A stretch of DNA of 64,000 nucleotides from Candidatus Zixiibacteriota bacterium (GCA_011056555.1 DSEQ01000036.1:1-64000); one strand, 5' to 3'; shown: positions 1 to 9,057, counted from the first letter of the stretch. Notes: generated by a model from the sequence alone, not told the origin. Translations and numbers: made by a program.

Positions 1-159
1 GCTCTGCAATGGAGCCGGGTCTATCACATGTTGATTGCCGCTACGGTAACTGCTGCCGGAGGTCATTTCTTTGGATACCAGGGGGCGGCCATCGCCTGCG
101 CATCAGCAATAGGTTTCGGTTTTGCTATTCCGCATTTAGATTACAGGATTTCAATTTGA
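1..159 (+). CDS. C-terminal fragment of a possible membrane protein (cut by window start)
   Basis: An open frame runs from the first base to a TGA at 157-159, giving 52 residues. The peptide is hydrophobic and rich in Gly and Ala, with a stretch around FGYQGAAIACASAIGFGFA. This resembles the last membrane segments of polysaccharide flippase-type transporters, but it is too short to assign. Its stop lies 19 bases inside the 3' end of the converging gene on the other strand, so the two genes overlap tail to tail. The start lies outside the window. It could also be a chance open frame. Confidence 0.35.
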   Translation, partial: ALQWSRVYHMLIAATVTAAGGHFFGYQGAAIACASAIGFGFAIPHLDYRISI

Positions 160-887
160 ACACCAAATGAAATAATCCAGCCTCTAAACCGGTCCAAACG
201 GCGATCATTGTCATAGATCCACTCAATACTTTCATCAGTGTCTCCATGCACATCATCAATACCAAATTCATTCCAGTCAGGAGTAAATCTATATCCAGCC
301 TCTATAAAAAGGCTGAATATTCCCTCAAGAGGAATATCAATTCCTCCTAATAGATCATAGAATATACCACCACCGTTTCCATTAATTCCTACAGAATATT
401 CTGTACTATCTGGCGGATTCAGAATATGGCTTGTGTTTAAACTGCCGTGGCAGTATCCAATGTTCCCGCCTATGTACGGTTGGACATAACCAACCAATTC
501 CAGCCTTAAACCAATGCTGTACAAATTCAAATTGGCTCTAAGGCCCTTTCGCCATCGAATCCAGGAAAAATGGATGCTGTCTTTAAGATCGATTTTTAAT
601 TGCTGATACTTCAGGCTCAATGAGAATGCAAACCTCTCTGAGATCGGTGTTGATAGCCAGATCTCAGGATTGAGTATCATCTCATGCCGCAGTGTTCTAT
701 TAAAATCAGGAACTATCCCATTCTGGATATCTTCCCATTCTTCCTGGGTAAAGGTCTGGAAAAAGAACTTGTCCTCCCAGCCTTCATTCCAGAAAACATC
801 ACCAGACCCACGGATTAGTACTTGCAGGTCTATTGCAGATGCTGGAATAGAGAGAACTAATATCAATAAGATGGTTTTCTTTAACAT
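141..887 (-). CDS. Exported beta-barrel-like outer membrane protein
   Basis: The 248-residue product begins with a clear signal peptide (MLKKTILLILVLSIPASA). The rest has alternating hydrophobic and polar residues typical of small OmpW/OmpA-like barrels, including glycine-rich turns such as YVQPYIGGNIGY and a final strand FGVQIEIL. No catalytic motif is visible. It is the last gene of a minus-strand series of exported proteins and starts 24 bases after the stop of the C39-like protease gene. The ribosome site is weak. An outer membrane location is inferred from the signal peptide and strand pattern; the function is unknown. Confidence 0.6.
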   Translation of the reverse strand: MLKKTILLILVLSIPASAIDLQVLIRGSGDVFWNEGWEDKFFFQTFTQEEWEDIQNGIVPDFNRTLRHEMILNPEIWLSTPISERFAFSLSLKYQQLKIDLKDSIHFSWIRWRKGLRANLNLYSIGLRLELVGYVQPYIGGNIGYCHGSLNTSHILNPPDSTEYSVGINGNGGGIFYDLLGGIDIPLEGIFSLFIEAGYRFTPDWNEFGIDDVHGDTDESIEWIYDNDRRLDRFRGWIISFGVQIEIL

Positions 888-911
888 CTTTCAGACATCC
901 CTTTCCCGAAG

Positions 912-2604
912 TTACTTCATCATCTGCATTTTTCTGACTTGTGCACCTTCCGCAGTTATCAATCGGTATAAATAGATTCCACTGGCAACAGTTTCACCGC
1001 TGGAATTTATTCCATCCCATTTAGCTTCGTGATGTCCCACTTCCCGATAATCATCAATTAAGGTCATCACTTTCTGGCCGTTTATGTTAATTACATCCAG
1101 TTTCACATGGGCAGGTTTGGTTAAATCAAAACTGATATGTGTTTCCGGATTGAAAGGATTCGGATAGTTCTGATTTAGCTTGAAGTTACGAGGCATCGGA
1201 GGAGCATCTGATGTACCGGATGATTTAAACACCTCGCCAGTATACGCCAGTTTCTGCGTCACCTGGTCCATTTCCATGTAACTTCCAAATGAATTCATCA
1301 GAACCTCTTCGCCCGTTTCAGAATCAATAACCGATATACATGGGAATGAATGCCCCCCAGAATGGACCTGTGACCGATGTTGTGAATGGTGAAACAAAGT
1401 ATCTGGGCTTGTTACCGTAAACAGCCTCGATTTCGTCCGGAGAAATGGGATACAATCCGTTTCCATTGCCAGCATTTTGGCCTTCAAGATCTCTTGGATA
1501 CATTGGTATAGCCAACGGTTCTGTTGGATCGTCGTCAAGAAGCAAGACTGCTCCAACAAGGCTATTGTCTAATGTGGCTCTTAAAGCTACTACTCGCATA
1601 TAAATCTTTGGAGCAGCGCTGCCAACAACCTTGAGGGCTGCATATGAAGGAGGGTCACTCCAGTCCCAATGCGTAGAAGATGTATAGTATACCTCACCGT
1701 AATAAATTGAATCCGGATTCATAATATACATATACCAACTCATAAAATAGGGATTACCCCACAACGTTGAATTTATTGTGCCTGCAACAGCGTCCATTGC
1801 ATATTGGCGCGTGGCTATATCCAATGAATCATCAGAATCAAAGCCATCATGATGGTTCGCAAAATACATCGGAACTTCAGGCCGATCAGGCCGATTTTTC
1901 AGAAATCCTCTTGTGACAATGGGTGGTACTTCAGGATCATTAATATTATTCGGTTCCGGGACAATAGGCATTGAACCTGTTATGGCCAGCGTTTGAAATC
2001 TGTTATTTATCACATTTGCATAACCGCCTATAAGATCATTGGCATCAATAAAGATTCCCTTTGCAGCACCGGCTTGAACATAAGTAGAATCCGGAACTGA
2101 TGGATCCAAAACAGCAAAGTTTTCTATTACACCACCTATCTCGGAATATCCTGTTATGTTAATCGCATGATAGCCTTGGTTATAAACACCGAGTGTAACA
2201 AAAGAATTGCTTAAAATCGCGCCTTTGATTTTGCGGCCAAATTTCTGTGTAATGGAATCTTCTTCATCTCCTTCCCGTGGTACATTGTATCTACTGACCG
2301 CATCTGCATATGTCATTTGATTTATGTAGTCACGGACTTCAGAAAGTGTAAGTCCACCGGAAAAATCCTGATCAGCCTGCGAGATTATATATTGTTGACC
2401 AAACTACGGGTATGCCATAAACTGGAATATCATATTGATACATGCTGCCAGACAACATTCGGGACATGTCTGTGCATGCGGTTTCATCTGTCCTCCAGAT
2501 CCTGTAGCGAACACCTGGGTTTCAGTGTTTCCACTCGGAGGACATCCCATCAAAAATATAACAAAGATGGACAATAAAATAATGATAAAAATTAATTTTT
2601 TCAT
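912..2604 (-). pseudogene. C39-like cysteine protease lipoprotein with type IX sorting tail, broken by a stop and a frameshift
   Basis: Read from ATG 2604 (GAGG upstream), the product is a lipoprotein: lipobox cysteine at residue 21, then the cysteine cluster CPECCLAAC (residues 47-55). Later in the frame come YHAINITGYSE (His about 146) and NFAVLDPS (Asp about 167). This Cys/His/Asp order is that of papain-fold C39-like peptidases. A TAG at 2404-2406 (codon 67) interrupts the frame, which continues in the same phase to about 1350. There a run of six C on the plus strand (1353-1358) shifts the frame. Removing one base joins WG to HSFPCISVIDSETGEEV and then to a C-terminal sorting domain containing NYPNPFNP. 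Two lesions favour a decaying gene, although sequencing error or recoding is possible. The pieces on either side are well preserved. Confidence 0.7.
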
Positions 2605-2615
2605 TTTATCAAACC

Positions 2616-3206
2616 TCATTTTTTGGGTTTTGTAGTTTTTTGGTCATCAAAGAAAATCTTTCTTTGATCAGAAGCTTTCAATAGTCTCCATTTTCCTATT
2701 GCATAATAAAAGAAAACTTCTTCACCAGTTTCCAAATATGTGCGCCAGAATACTGGACTTGGAATGTTTGAACAATCAATACATCCAGAATAATCAGGCG
2801 CGCAATAAACAATTTCGATGAAATGCAAGTTATTTATGCATTCAAAACTCATTTCTTCAATTTTGTTTATAACAAAATTGGTATCAAGGAATTGATGGGT
2901 TATTTCAATATATTGTTCAAATTCCCTTCTTGAAGAAGACTTGAAGTTTCCTGTCAACGCATCAATTCTGATACAGACAACATCTGAATATTCATTCCTG
3001 TCGGCCTTGAAATATGCCATATAATTAGGCATATCATGTCCATATGCGTATATAAGATGAAGTCCTCCAAATGTATAATAATCAGTGTAGTTTTCTCCAA
3101 GCTGTTTATACATTACATCCAATGCTTCGGATTTCTCAATCCAAGGTTCAGTTGATGCAAATGAACAGAAAAGAATCAGGACTGTGCAAAAAATTAGTGT
3201 TTTCAT
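2616..3206 (-). CDS. Exported protein of unknown function, partner of the C39-like protease
   Basis: The product is about 196 residues with signal peptide MKTLIFCTVLILFCSFAS. The start at 3206 is chosen because GGTGAT lies just before it and a normal signal peptide follows; an upstream ATG at 3233 would add nine residues. The stop TGA lies 11 bases before the protease start at 2604, so translation is probably coupled. Cysteines are paired (CAPDYSGCIDC). Near the end is FWRTYLETGEEVFFY, which resembles DSETGEEVLMNSF in the protease downstream. I do not recognise the family. A role as pro-domain, inhibitor or chaperone of the protease is inference from position only. Confidence 0.65.
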   Translation of the reverse strand: MKTLIFCTVLILFCSFASTEPWIEKSEALDVMYKQLGENYTDYYTFGGLHLIYAYGHDMPNYMAYFKADRNEYSDVVCIRIDALTGNFKSSSRREFEQYIEITHQFLDTNFVINKIEEMSFECINNLHFIEIVYCAPDYSGCIDCSNIPSPVFWRTYLETGEEVFFYYAIGKWRLLKASDQRKIFFDDQKTTKPKK

Positions 3207-3207
3207 A

Positions 3208-3345
3208 TCACCCGCTTGAAAAATGTTTATCATAGATTTGGCCCATCACGAGGAAGGATGGCTCACCCTCGGGAGAATAGTCGGAGCAGGCTATAAATGT
3301 CATGGCCACCACAAATGCCAGCGCTGACCAGATTACCTTTTTCAT
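3208..3345 (-). CDS. 45-residue lipoprotein
   Basis: This short gene has an excellent ribosome site (GGAGGTGAGACC before ATG 3345). It encodes a lipoprotein signal sequence (MKKVIWSALAFVVAMTFIAC) with the lipid cysteine at residue 20. The mature part is only 26 residues and has no recognisable domain. Its TGA at 3208-3210 is followed after one base by the ATG of the next gene at 3206, so the two are translationally coupled. Length, ribosome site, lipobox and coupling together make a real gene likely. Confidence 0.65.
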   Translation of the reverse strand: MKKVIWSALAFVVAMTFIACSDYSPEGEPSFLVMGQIYDKHFSSG

Positions 3346-3349
3346 GGTC

Positions 3350-3430
3350 TCACCTCCTATCCCGAGCCAGCAAGAAGGGTACTGCGATCAGGAGCAGCAC
3401 AATTGACAAACTATGATTTCCAGTAATCAT
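3350..3430 (-). CDS. 26-residue membrane micropeptide
   Basis: A short frame starts at ATG 3430, one base after the stop of the upstream lipoprotein gene, with GGAGGAATAAT just before it. The product MITGNHSLSIVLLLIAVPFL is followed by ARDRR: one hydrophobic helix ending in a basic tail. Its TGA overlaps the ribosome site of the next small lipoprotein gene. This shape, helix plus basic tail, resembles an isolated membrane anchor. It is too short for similarity arguments. The tight spacing on both sides is the main support. Confidence 0.4.
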   Translation of the reverse strand: MITGNHSLSIVLLLIAVPFLLARDRR

Positions 3431-3431
3431 A

Positions 3432-3830
3432 TTATTCCTCCATTCTTCGAATTTCAAAGTCAAGCGTGGCGGTGCCATCCGGGCTCAGAAGCACTGCCTT
3501 GCGCTGCGGAAGGAAGCCAGCTTTATCCGCCTGTAAAACTGTCCAGGTGGCATTATACATGATAAGCGCGAGGCTATAATGCCCCTCAACGTCTGTAAAC
3601 TCAACATAATTTGTATCCACTTCGCCTTCTAATACCAATCGAATGGTTGCGGAATCAATGAAAGCCATAGTTCCTTGGTCATATACGGTGCCCACAGCTA
3701 CCCCAACCGGGAATACATCCTTGGTCCCTGAATCATCGCATGAAAGAGAAAGATAGAATAAAGCGCAATTCACCAGCGCTAAAGCTGACGAAATTTTCAT
3801 AATCTGACCTGCTTTCATTGGAATAGGCAT
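3432..3830 (-). CDS. Lipoprotein with a carboxypeptidase-regulatory-like domain
   Basis: The product is about 132 residues: a signal sequence, a lipid cysteine in LSLSCDDSG, then a single Ig-like fold. GTVYDQGTMAFIDSATIRL, FTDVEGHYSLAL and the closing ATLDFEIRR match the carboxypeptidase-regulatory-like domain common in surface proteins of FCB bacteria. The start at 3830 is chosen for its strong AGGAGG five bases upstream; ATG 3800 with AGGT is an alternative giving a shorter signal peptide. It is the first gene of the minus-strand operon that ends at 141. The function is probably structural or binding at the cell surface (inference). Confidence 0.7.
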   Translation of the reverse strand: MPIPMKAGQIMKISSALALVNCALFYLSLSCDDSGTKDVFPVGVAVGTVYDQGTMAFIDSATIRLVLEGEVDTNYVEFTDVEGHYSLALIMYNATWTVLQADKAGFLPQRKAVLLSPDGTATLDFEIRRMEE

Positions 3831-3911
3831 ATAATCCTCCTGGAATCCGCCCTTTACCGGGCCGTTCTGATGGATGTCATTCTGTCTAAGGATGAGAAAA
3901 CCTACCATATT

Positions 3912-3939
3912 AAAATACAAAAATCGCAGGGATAGTCAA
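3912..3939 (-). promoter_or_regulatory. Putative sigma-70 type promoter of the exported-protein operon
   Basis: On the minus strand TTGACT (3939-3934) and TATTTT (3917-3912) are separated by 16 bases. Transcription would begin near 3905, about 75 bases before the start at 3830. It faces the plus-strand promoter at 4046. Confidence 0.4.
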
Positions 3940-4045
3940 TGATGTTTTCCGGCATTATCTCCGCCAGCCTTTTTTTCGGCTTGACCTGAATGCTAAAATG
4001 TTAGGGTTGCATGAATTAGGGCAACTGAGATATCATTGTTTTTAC

Positions 4046-4074
4046 TTGCTTATGACTTTAGCTTGGGCTATATT
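4046..4074 (+). promoter_or_regulatory. Putative sigma-70 type promoter of the 4.1 kb surface-protein operon
   Basis: TTGCTT (4046-4051) and TATATT (4069-4074) are 17 bases apart. Transcription would begin near 4081, about 33 bases before the ATG at 4114. Confidence 0.45.
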
Positions 4075-4113
4075 TGTCCGACGATTTATGATAACAGGGA
4101 AGTTGGGGAAAAC

Positions 4114-4827
4114 ATGAGAATAAGGACATGCATTTTACTGGTTTTGGTGTTGGCCGCACCGCTTCTGGCTCAGACTGAAGGAAACCTGGAGGTGACGTCA
4201 GATCCGCCCGGCACCACTATACTTCTTGATGGGGAATTCAGGCTGGCTGGAGTTACGCCGACCGTATTTTCGCAGCCCCTGAACGGCCGATATACGCTCA
4301 AGGCCAGCAGGGAGGGTTACGAGAGCTACGAAACCGAATTGCTATTGACCGGGGGTACCCCGCTCCGTGTGAATATAACACTCGCCCCGAAAACCCGCTT
4401 CAAGGCTTTTCTCCGGTCCGCAGTAATTCCAGGCTGGGGCCAATTCTATGCCGGCGAAAAAGCACGCGGTATCTTCTTCGGCCTGGCTGCACTGGGATCC
4501 GGCCTTGTGACCCTGATTGCCGAGGAGGATTTCCGGGACAAAAAAGAAAGTTACGAGGACCTGCTAAATGAATTCAACGAAGAGCGCTCCATCGAGGTTA
4601 GAAAGCAGATGGAGGAGACGATCAATCTGGCCAGGGAAGAGGCCTATGATGCGGAGACATTGAGAAATATCTCCTTTGGTATTCTGGCAGCGGTCTGGAC
4701 CTATAATCTGGTCGATGCGGTTATCTTCTTCCCGAATAAGAGATATGAATCATACGCGCCGAGGGTATCCTTGAATACCGGCGACGATTTATCCAGCGTC
4801 GGATTAAACCTGAGCTTCAAATTCTGA
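4114..4827 (+). CDS. PEGA-domain membrane protein with DUF5683-like region
   Basis: The start at 4114 is chosen because a signal peptide (MRIRTCILLVLVLAAPLLAQ) follows directly with GGGGA upstream; the frame is open further 5' to 4036 without a ribosome site. Residues about 22-92 form a PEGA domain (GNLEVTSDPPGTTILLDG, then YTLKASREGYESYE). Next comes SAVIPGWGQFYAGEKARGI, the hallmark of DUF5683-type membrane proteins, with two hydrophobic segments separated by a charged helical stretch. The end (SVGLNLSFKF) looks like a beta strand. It is probably anchored in the envelope. The function is unknown. It leads a plus-strand operon followed ten bases later by a lipoprotein gene. Confidence 0.75.
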   Translation: MRIRTCILLVLVLAAPLLAQTEGNLEVTSDPPGTTILLDGEFRLAGVTPTVFSQPLNGRYTLKASREGYESYETELLLTGGTPLRVNITLAPKTRFKAFLRSAVIPGWGQFYAGEKARGIFFGLAALGSGLVTLIAEEDFRDKKESYEDLLNEFNEERSIEVRKQMEETINLAREEAYDAETLRNISFGILAAVWTYNLVDAVIFFPNKRYESYAPRVSLNTGDDLSSVGLNLSFKF

Positions 4828-4836
4828 GGTGGCAAG

Positions 4837-6087
4837 ATGACAAAAAATATTATTATATCGGTGATTATACTGTCTCTCGGGTTCTGGCTGGCATGTGATC
4901 GGGAAATACCCTCCGATTTTGACCTGGGCGAATTTCCTGACGCTCCCCCGGCTCCATCCAATCTCAGGATTCAGGTGGGCGACAATATTCTAAACTTAAG
5001 CTGGGATATGGAAAACCCGGCCAGCATCTCCAAATATTTCATATATAGATCCAGTAATGTACAGGATACTGTGCATCTGTATGATTCGAGCACGACGACC
5101 GGCTATGTCGATGATGGTGTGCAGAATGGCAATCGCTATATCTATCAGGTTTCGGCTCTTTCGACTCAAAATATTGAGGGCAGTTCCACCGCGCCGGTGT
5201 CGGCTATCGCGGGGGTGTTTTCGATAGCCATCGATAATGATGCGGAGTTTACCAGCAGCCGTGACGTTTTCATCAACCCCACTGCGCCCGAGCGCACCGC
5301 GCATATCATGCTTTCCAACAGCGAGGATTTTGCCGGCGCGAAATGGCTCAATTATTCTAATTCGGTTAGCTGGCAATTGACTGATGGTGATGGTGAGAAG
5401 ACGGTTTACGCCAGGTTCAAGGACTCTGACGGCAATCAGACCGCGGAATCATTCAGCGACAATATTACTCTCGATACGCGGGCGGAAATAGATACATTTT
5501 ACATCAGCGGCCCGGCATCGTCATTTGAGCCGGGAGACCTCATCCATTTCGTGCTCGACTCAGGTGAGCCGGGGGGCAGCGCCCGTGTTGAGATCAGCGA
5601 TCTGGGCAGACTTGACTTATTTGACAATGGCTCCAACGGTGACGCCGTTGCCGGAAACGGTATTTACAAATTTGACTACGTGATCCCCCCAAATACCGAG
5701 GTCGCTGGCTCATCGGTTACGGGAATGTTTACCGATCGGGCCGGCAACGAAGCGCCTGATTTCTATTTGCCCTACCTTATAGATATAACTTCCGATATTG
5801 CTCCGGATCCGGTTGCTCTCGCAATCCAGGTCGTTGATTCAGTCACCTTCAGGCTGACCTGGACACAAAATGAAAACTCGGACTTTGAGTCGTACAGGAT
5901 TTACCGCTCTACATCCAGTGGAGTAACCAATATACCGGAAAATCTGATTATAATCGAAAACCGCCAGAACACGACCATGTTTACCGACGAGGGGGTGATA
6001 TTCGGAAACACATATTACTATAAAGTTTATGTATATGACCGTTTCGGAGCATCCGCTGGTTCAAACGAAGTTTTTGCTCCCAAGTAG
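4837..6087 (+). CDS. Lipoprotein with two fibronectin type III domains
   Basis: The 416-residue product has a lipoprotein signal with lipid cysteine at residue 20 (FWLAC). An FN3 domain covers about residues 38-130 (PPAPSNLRIQVGDN, ISKYFIYRSS, YIYQVSALS). A central region with Ca-binding-like acidic loops (LFDNGSNGDAVAGNGIY) follows, then a second FN3 domain at about 325-416 (FRLTWTQNENSDFESYRIYR). It is exposed on the membrane surface and probably binds partners or sugars; no enzyme motif is visible. It sits nine bases after the PEGA gene and 16 bases before the next membrane protein gene, so co-transcription is likely. Confidence 0.75.
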   Translation: MTKNIIISVIILSLGFWLACDREIPSDFDLGEFPDAPPAPSNLRIQVGDNILNLSWDMENPASISKYFIYRSSNVQDTVHLYDSSTTTGYVDDGVQNGNRYIYQVSALSTQNIEGSSTAPVSAIAGVFSIAIDNDAEFTSSRDVFINPTAPERTAHIMLSNSEDFAGAKWLNYSNSVSWQLTDGDGEKTVYARFKDSDGNQTAESFSDNITLDTRAEIDTFYISGPASSFEPGDLIHFVLDSGEPGGSARVEISDLGRLDLFDNGSNGDAVAGNGIYKFDYVIPPNTEVAGSSVTGMFTDRAGNEAPDFYLPYLIDITSDIAPDPVALAIQVVDSVTFRLTWTQNENSDFESYRIYRSTSSGVTNIPENLIIIENRQNTTMFTDEGVIFGNTYYYKVYVYDRFGASAGSNEVFAPK

Positions 6088-6103
6088 ATGAGGGACCGCC
6101 GGC

Positions 6104-6946
6104 ATGTCTGCCATATTGAAGATCAATAATTTTATATCCGCATTTATAGATGCATTGAAGTCGATTTTCTATATTCGGCTATGGACTCCCTTCTTCATAT
6201 TCTTTCTAATCTCGATCGCTTTTGCTTATATGATCCTGAATCCTTTTTCCGGGCCCTGGTCGGGCTTTGTAACCTGGATCGGTGCCAGTTCCCTGTTTGG
6301 CGGGGGAGAAGCATTTACACATTATCCCCAGCACCTGCTCATATCGCCCTCGGTGCATTCCCATTTGAACCTCGTCCTTTCCATTATAGTGGACTCATTA
6401 CTGACCGGCGCCGCATTCATCATTTTTGCCGGTTTCTTCCGCGCTCAAAAGGTCAAATTTTCTGAGGCTGTGAGCAGGGCTTTTTCCAGCTATCACTGGC
6501 TGGTCCTTGCCAGCGCTGTAATCTATGCTATCTTATATGCCGTGCAATTGCTGCTTCCGGAAATTTTTATGCAAATGCTTATCGGCAATCCCAGGAGGAT
6601 GTTCTTCTTCATCGTGGCGCTCAAGCTTTTCATGTTTCTCGTCTTTTCGCCATTAGTTTATACCATCCCCTATATAGTCCTGAAAAACGAGAACTTCTTT
6701 TCGGCCTTTTTGAATTCCATAAGATTTTTCTTAAAAAATATTTTCACCACCTTCTTTGCGATTTTTATAACGCAGCTTGTCGTATTGCCCTTTTCACTGA
6801 GTCTTGATTATTCAGGCTGGATTGCAGATAAATTCAGCCCGGAGACTATTGCTGTGATACTATATATCGAAATTTTCGCAGCCATGATTGCATCATTTTT
6901 GTTGACCGCCATGCTCGCTCGCTTTTTCATAGAATATAACGAGTAG
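6104..6946 (+). CDS. Six-helix membrane protein of unknown function
   Basis: The product has 280 residues and about six hydrophobic segments, with amphipathic stretches such as KVKFSEAVSRAFSSY and KNENFFSAFLNSIRFF between them. The pattern is like DUF4013/YesL-type membrane proteins, but I cannot name a family. It lies 16 bases after the FN3 lipoprotein gene and six bases before prsK, so it belongs to the operon feeding into the PrsK/PrsR pair. GAGGG eight bases before the ATG is an acceptable ribosome site. Confidence 0.6.
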   Translation: MSAILKINNFISAFIDALKSIFYIRLWTPFFIFFLISIAFAYMILNPFSGPWSGFVTWIGASSLFGGGEAFTHYPQHLLISPSVHSHLNLVLSIIVDSLLTGAAFIIFAGFFRAQKVKFSEAVSRAFSSYHWLVLASAVIYAILYAVQLLLPEIFMQMLIGNPRRMFFFIVALKLFMFLVFSPLVYTIPYIVLKNENFFSAFLNSIRFFLKNIFTTFFAIFITQLVVLPFSLSLDYSGWIADKFSPETIAVILYIEIFAAMIASFLLTAMLARFFIEYNE

Positions 6947-6952
6947 GCAGAT

Positions 6953-9052
6953 ATGTATTCCTGGGAAAGCGTTATCCTTCTATCTTCGTCTGTTGTCTTA
7001 TTAATATCCTCTCTGGTATCTCTATTGGGAAGAACCAGCGCCATATCCCGGGTGGTATTCTGTATCGCAGGAATGCTCTTTGCATTTCTCTTTTACCGGG
7101 TCTACTTATTTTATCCCGGGCCGGATTTTGAACGCCTGCCGTTTCCGGCGGATTTAAATATCGTAATGGTGCTGCTGCCTTTTATATGGCTTTTATTTTC
7201 CATGGTTTTTGCCCGCGAGGATTACCGGGCATCCCTTAAGCGCGGAAAAGTACTGCTCTTGTTTGCGGGGTCTCTGGCAGTGGTCTTTGCGGTTGCCGGC
7301 AGCTTTCATCCTATATTAATGCTGGTGGGTGATTATCCCCGGGCTCATGAAATTCTGGTCACCCGTCTCGGTCAATGGTATCTGCTGTATCTTATTATAG
7401 TCGTGGCTATGACGATGATAAACATCGAGAACACTTATCGGTCAAGCTGGGGGATCTATCGCAGAAAACTCCGCCCGCCCATACTGGTTCTGGGGCTGAT
7501 GTTGATACTGCTGCTTTTTTCGGCCAGCCTGGTACTTCTAAGCGGAGCCATAAGCCGTCTGACATTTTCAATTATGGCAATCGTATCGGCACTCGCTGCG
7601 GTGATGATCGCCTTCTATTTCCTGCGCTATGAGCCTCAGCAGTCGGGAGTCTATGTACGCAGGCACGCCGTCTATTCATCGATCGCAATCATAATCATCG
7701 GTTTCTACCTGATACTTGCGGGCGCCATCGGAAAAATCATACAGGTTATCGGCGGGGACGTAAAGCTGTTTGTCAGCGTGCTGGGGGCCATGGTAGCCTT
7801 TGTGATCCTGCTGGCACTTGTCCTGTCGCGCTCGATTAAGGAGCGCATCAGGGGCACAGTCGACAAAACTCTCCATACCGGTCAGCTTGATTTTGAGGAA
7901 GAACTGGCCTCCTTTTCTGAGGATATCGCAATAATGCTCAATCCCGAAGAATTGACATCCCGGATCCTGGAACTGTTAAAAAATAGGCTGGGTATCGGCA
8001 AGCTGTACCTGTTCTATACCGATCCCAATCAGGAGCAGCTGAGAATGAGATATCCTCGCGAGCATGAAATGGCCGAGCAGATCCGCATTCAAAGTGATGG
8101 CAAGGTTGCCGCCTGGCTATTCCGTCACGGCGAGGCGATGGTGATGGATGATCTTGTGGAACGGTTGACAAAACGCGGCGATAAGGTTGACGAGCTCGAG
8201 CAGCTGCAGAGACTTGACATCGATATCACCCTGCCTTTGATTGCCAAGCAAAGGCTGGTGGGGATCCTCTTCCTGGGGCCCAAGGCGGACAAGAAACCAT
8301 TCACCCACCGTGAGATACAGTTTATCTCGTCTATAGGCCACCAGTTTTCCCTGGCGCTCTTCTCGGCCCGGCTGTCTGAGGAGCTCCTGCATGCGCGGCA
8401 GATCGAATCATTTCACAAATTCACCACGTTCATAATGCACGACCTGAAAAATTCGATCTCCATGCTGTCGATGCTTCTGCAGAATTATGAATCGAATATG
8501 GGTAACCCGGAATTCCAGAAGTCAGCCATGACAACGGTAAACGGAGCGGTTAACCGGATGCAGCGTATTATGGAGAAACTCAAGAGCGGCGAGAAAGCGG
8601 AGACGTTCGCCATTTCAGATTGCAATCTGAACGAAATTATATTAAATTTGGAATCTAAACTGGGTTTAAATGATATCAGTAACGTAGAATTTAAAAAGGA
8701 CCTCAATGATGTCGGGCTTATCAGGGCCGATGCCGACAAATTGAGCGAGGTCATACGAAATCTGGTCATAAATGCCCTGGAGGCCATGCCCGAGGGCGGG
8801 AAACTTGAAATTGCCACGTTTAAGGCTGATGAAAAAGTGATGCTGCAGGTGAGTGACAACGGTTCAGGTATGTCCTCGGATTTTATATCCAACAAATTGT
8901 TCAAGCCCTTTGCCACGACCAAGAAGAAAGGTCTGGGTATCGGTCTGTTTCAATCTAAGGACTGGGTAGAGAAGATGCGGGGAAAGATGGTTGTCAAGTC
9001 CATTCAGGGTGAAGGCACAACTTTCAATGTTGAATTTCCCGCGCAGGAATAA
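6953..9052 (+). CDS. prsK: PrsK-like membrane histidine kinase
   Basis: The 699-residue sensor kinase has an N-terminal block of about ten membrane helices (residues 1-290). It includes NIENTYRSSWGIYRRK and HAVYSSIAIIIIGFYL, as in kinases of PEP-CTERM/exosortase systems. A GAF domain follows (about 315-470). The phosphoacceptor is in IMHDLKNSISM (His about 496), and the ATPase has N-box VIRNLVINALEAMP, G1 DNGSGM and G2 KGLGIGLFQSK. It would autophosphorylate and pass phosphate to the regulator starting five bases downstream. The paired regulator also matches the PrsR family, which strengthens the call. No exosortase gene is in the window. Confidence 0.85.
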   Translation: MYSWESVILLSSSVVLLISSLVSLLGRTSAISRVVFCIAGMLFAFLFYRVYLFYPGPDFERLPFPADLNIVMVLLPFIWLLFSMVFAREDYRASLKRGKVLLLFAGSLAVVFAVAGSFHPILMLVGDYPRAHEILVTRLGQWYLLYLIIVVAMTMINIENTYRSSWGIYRRKLRPPILVLGLMLILLLFSASLVLLSGAISRLTFSIMAIVSALAAVMIAFYFLRYEPQQSGVYVRRHAVYSSIAIIIIGFYLILAGAIGKIIQVIGGDVKLFVSVLGAMVAFVILLALVLSRSIKERIRGTVDKTLHTGQLDFEEELASFSEDIAIMLNPEELTSRILELLKNRLGIGKLYLFYTDPNQEQLRMRYPREHEMAEQIRIQSDGKVAAWLFRHGEAMVMDDLVERLTKRGDKVDELEQLQRLDIDITLPLIAKQRLVGILFLGPKADKKPFTHREIQFISSIGHQFSLALFSARLSEELLHARQIESFHKFTTFIMHDLKNSISMLSMLLQNYESNMGNPEFQKSAMTTVNGAVNRMQRIMEKLKSGEKAETFAISDCNLNEIILNLESKLGLNDISNVEFKKDLNDVGLIRADADKLSEVIRNLVINALEAMPEGGKLEIATFKADEKVMLQVSDNGSGMSSDFISNKLFKPFATTKKKGLGIGLFQSKDWVEKMRGKMVVKSIQGEGTTFNVEFPAQE

Positions 9053-9057
9053 ATAGT

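Noticed and set aside
3350-3430. Micropeptide as an exosortase/PEP-CTERM substrate
   Set aside because: It has a helix and basic tail but no PEP-like motif and no passenger domain, so it is listed only as a membrane micropeptide.
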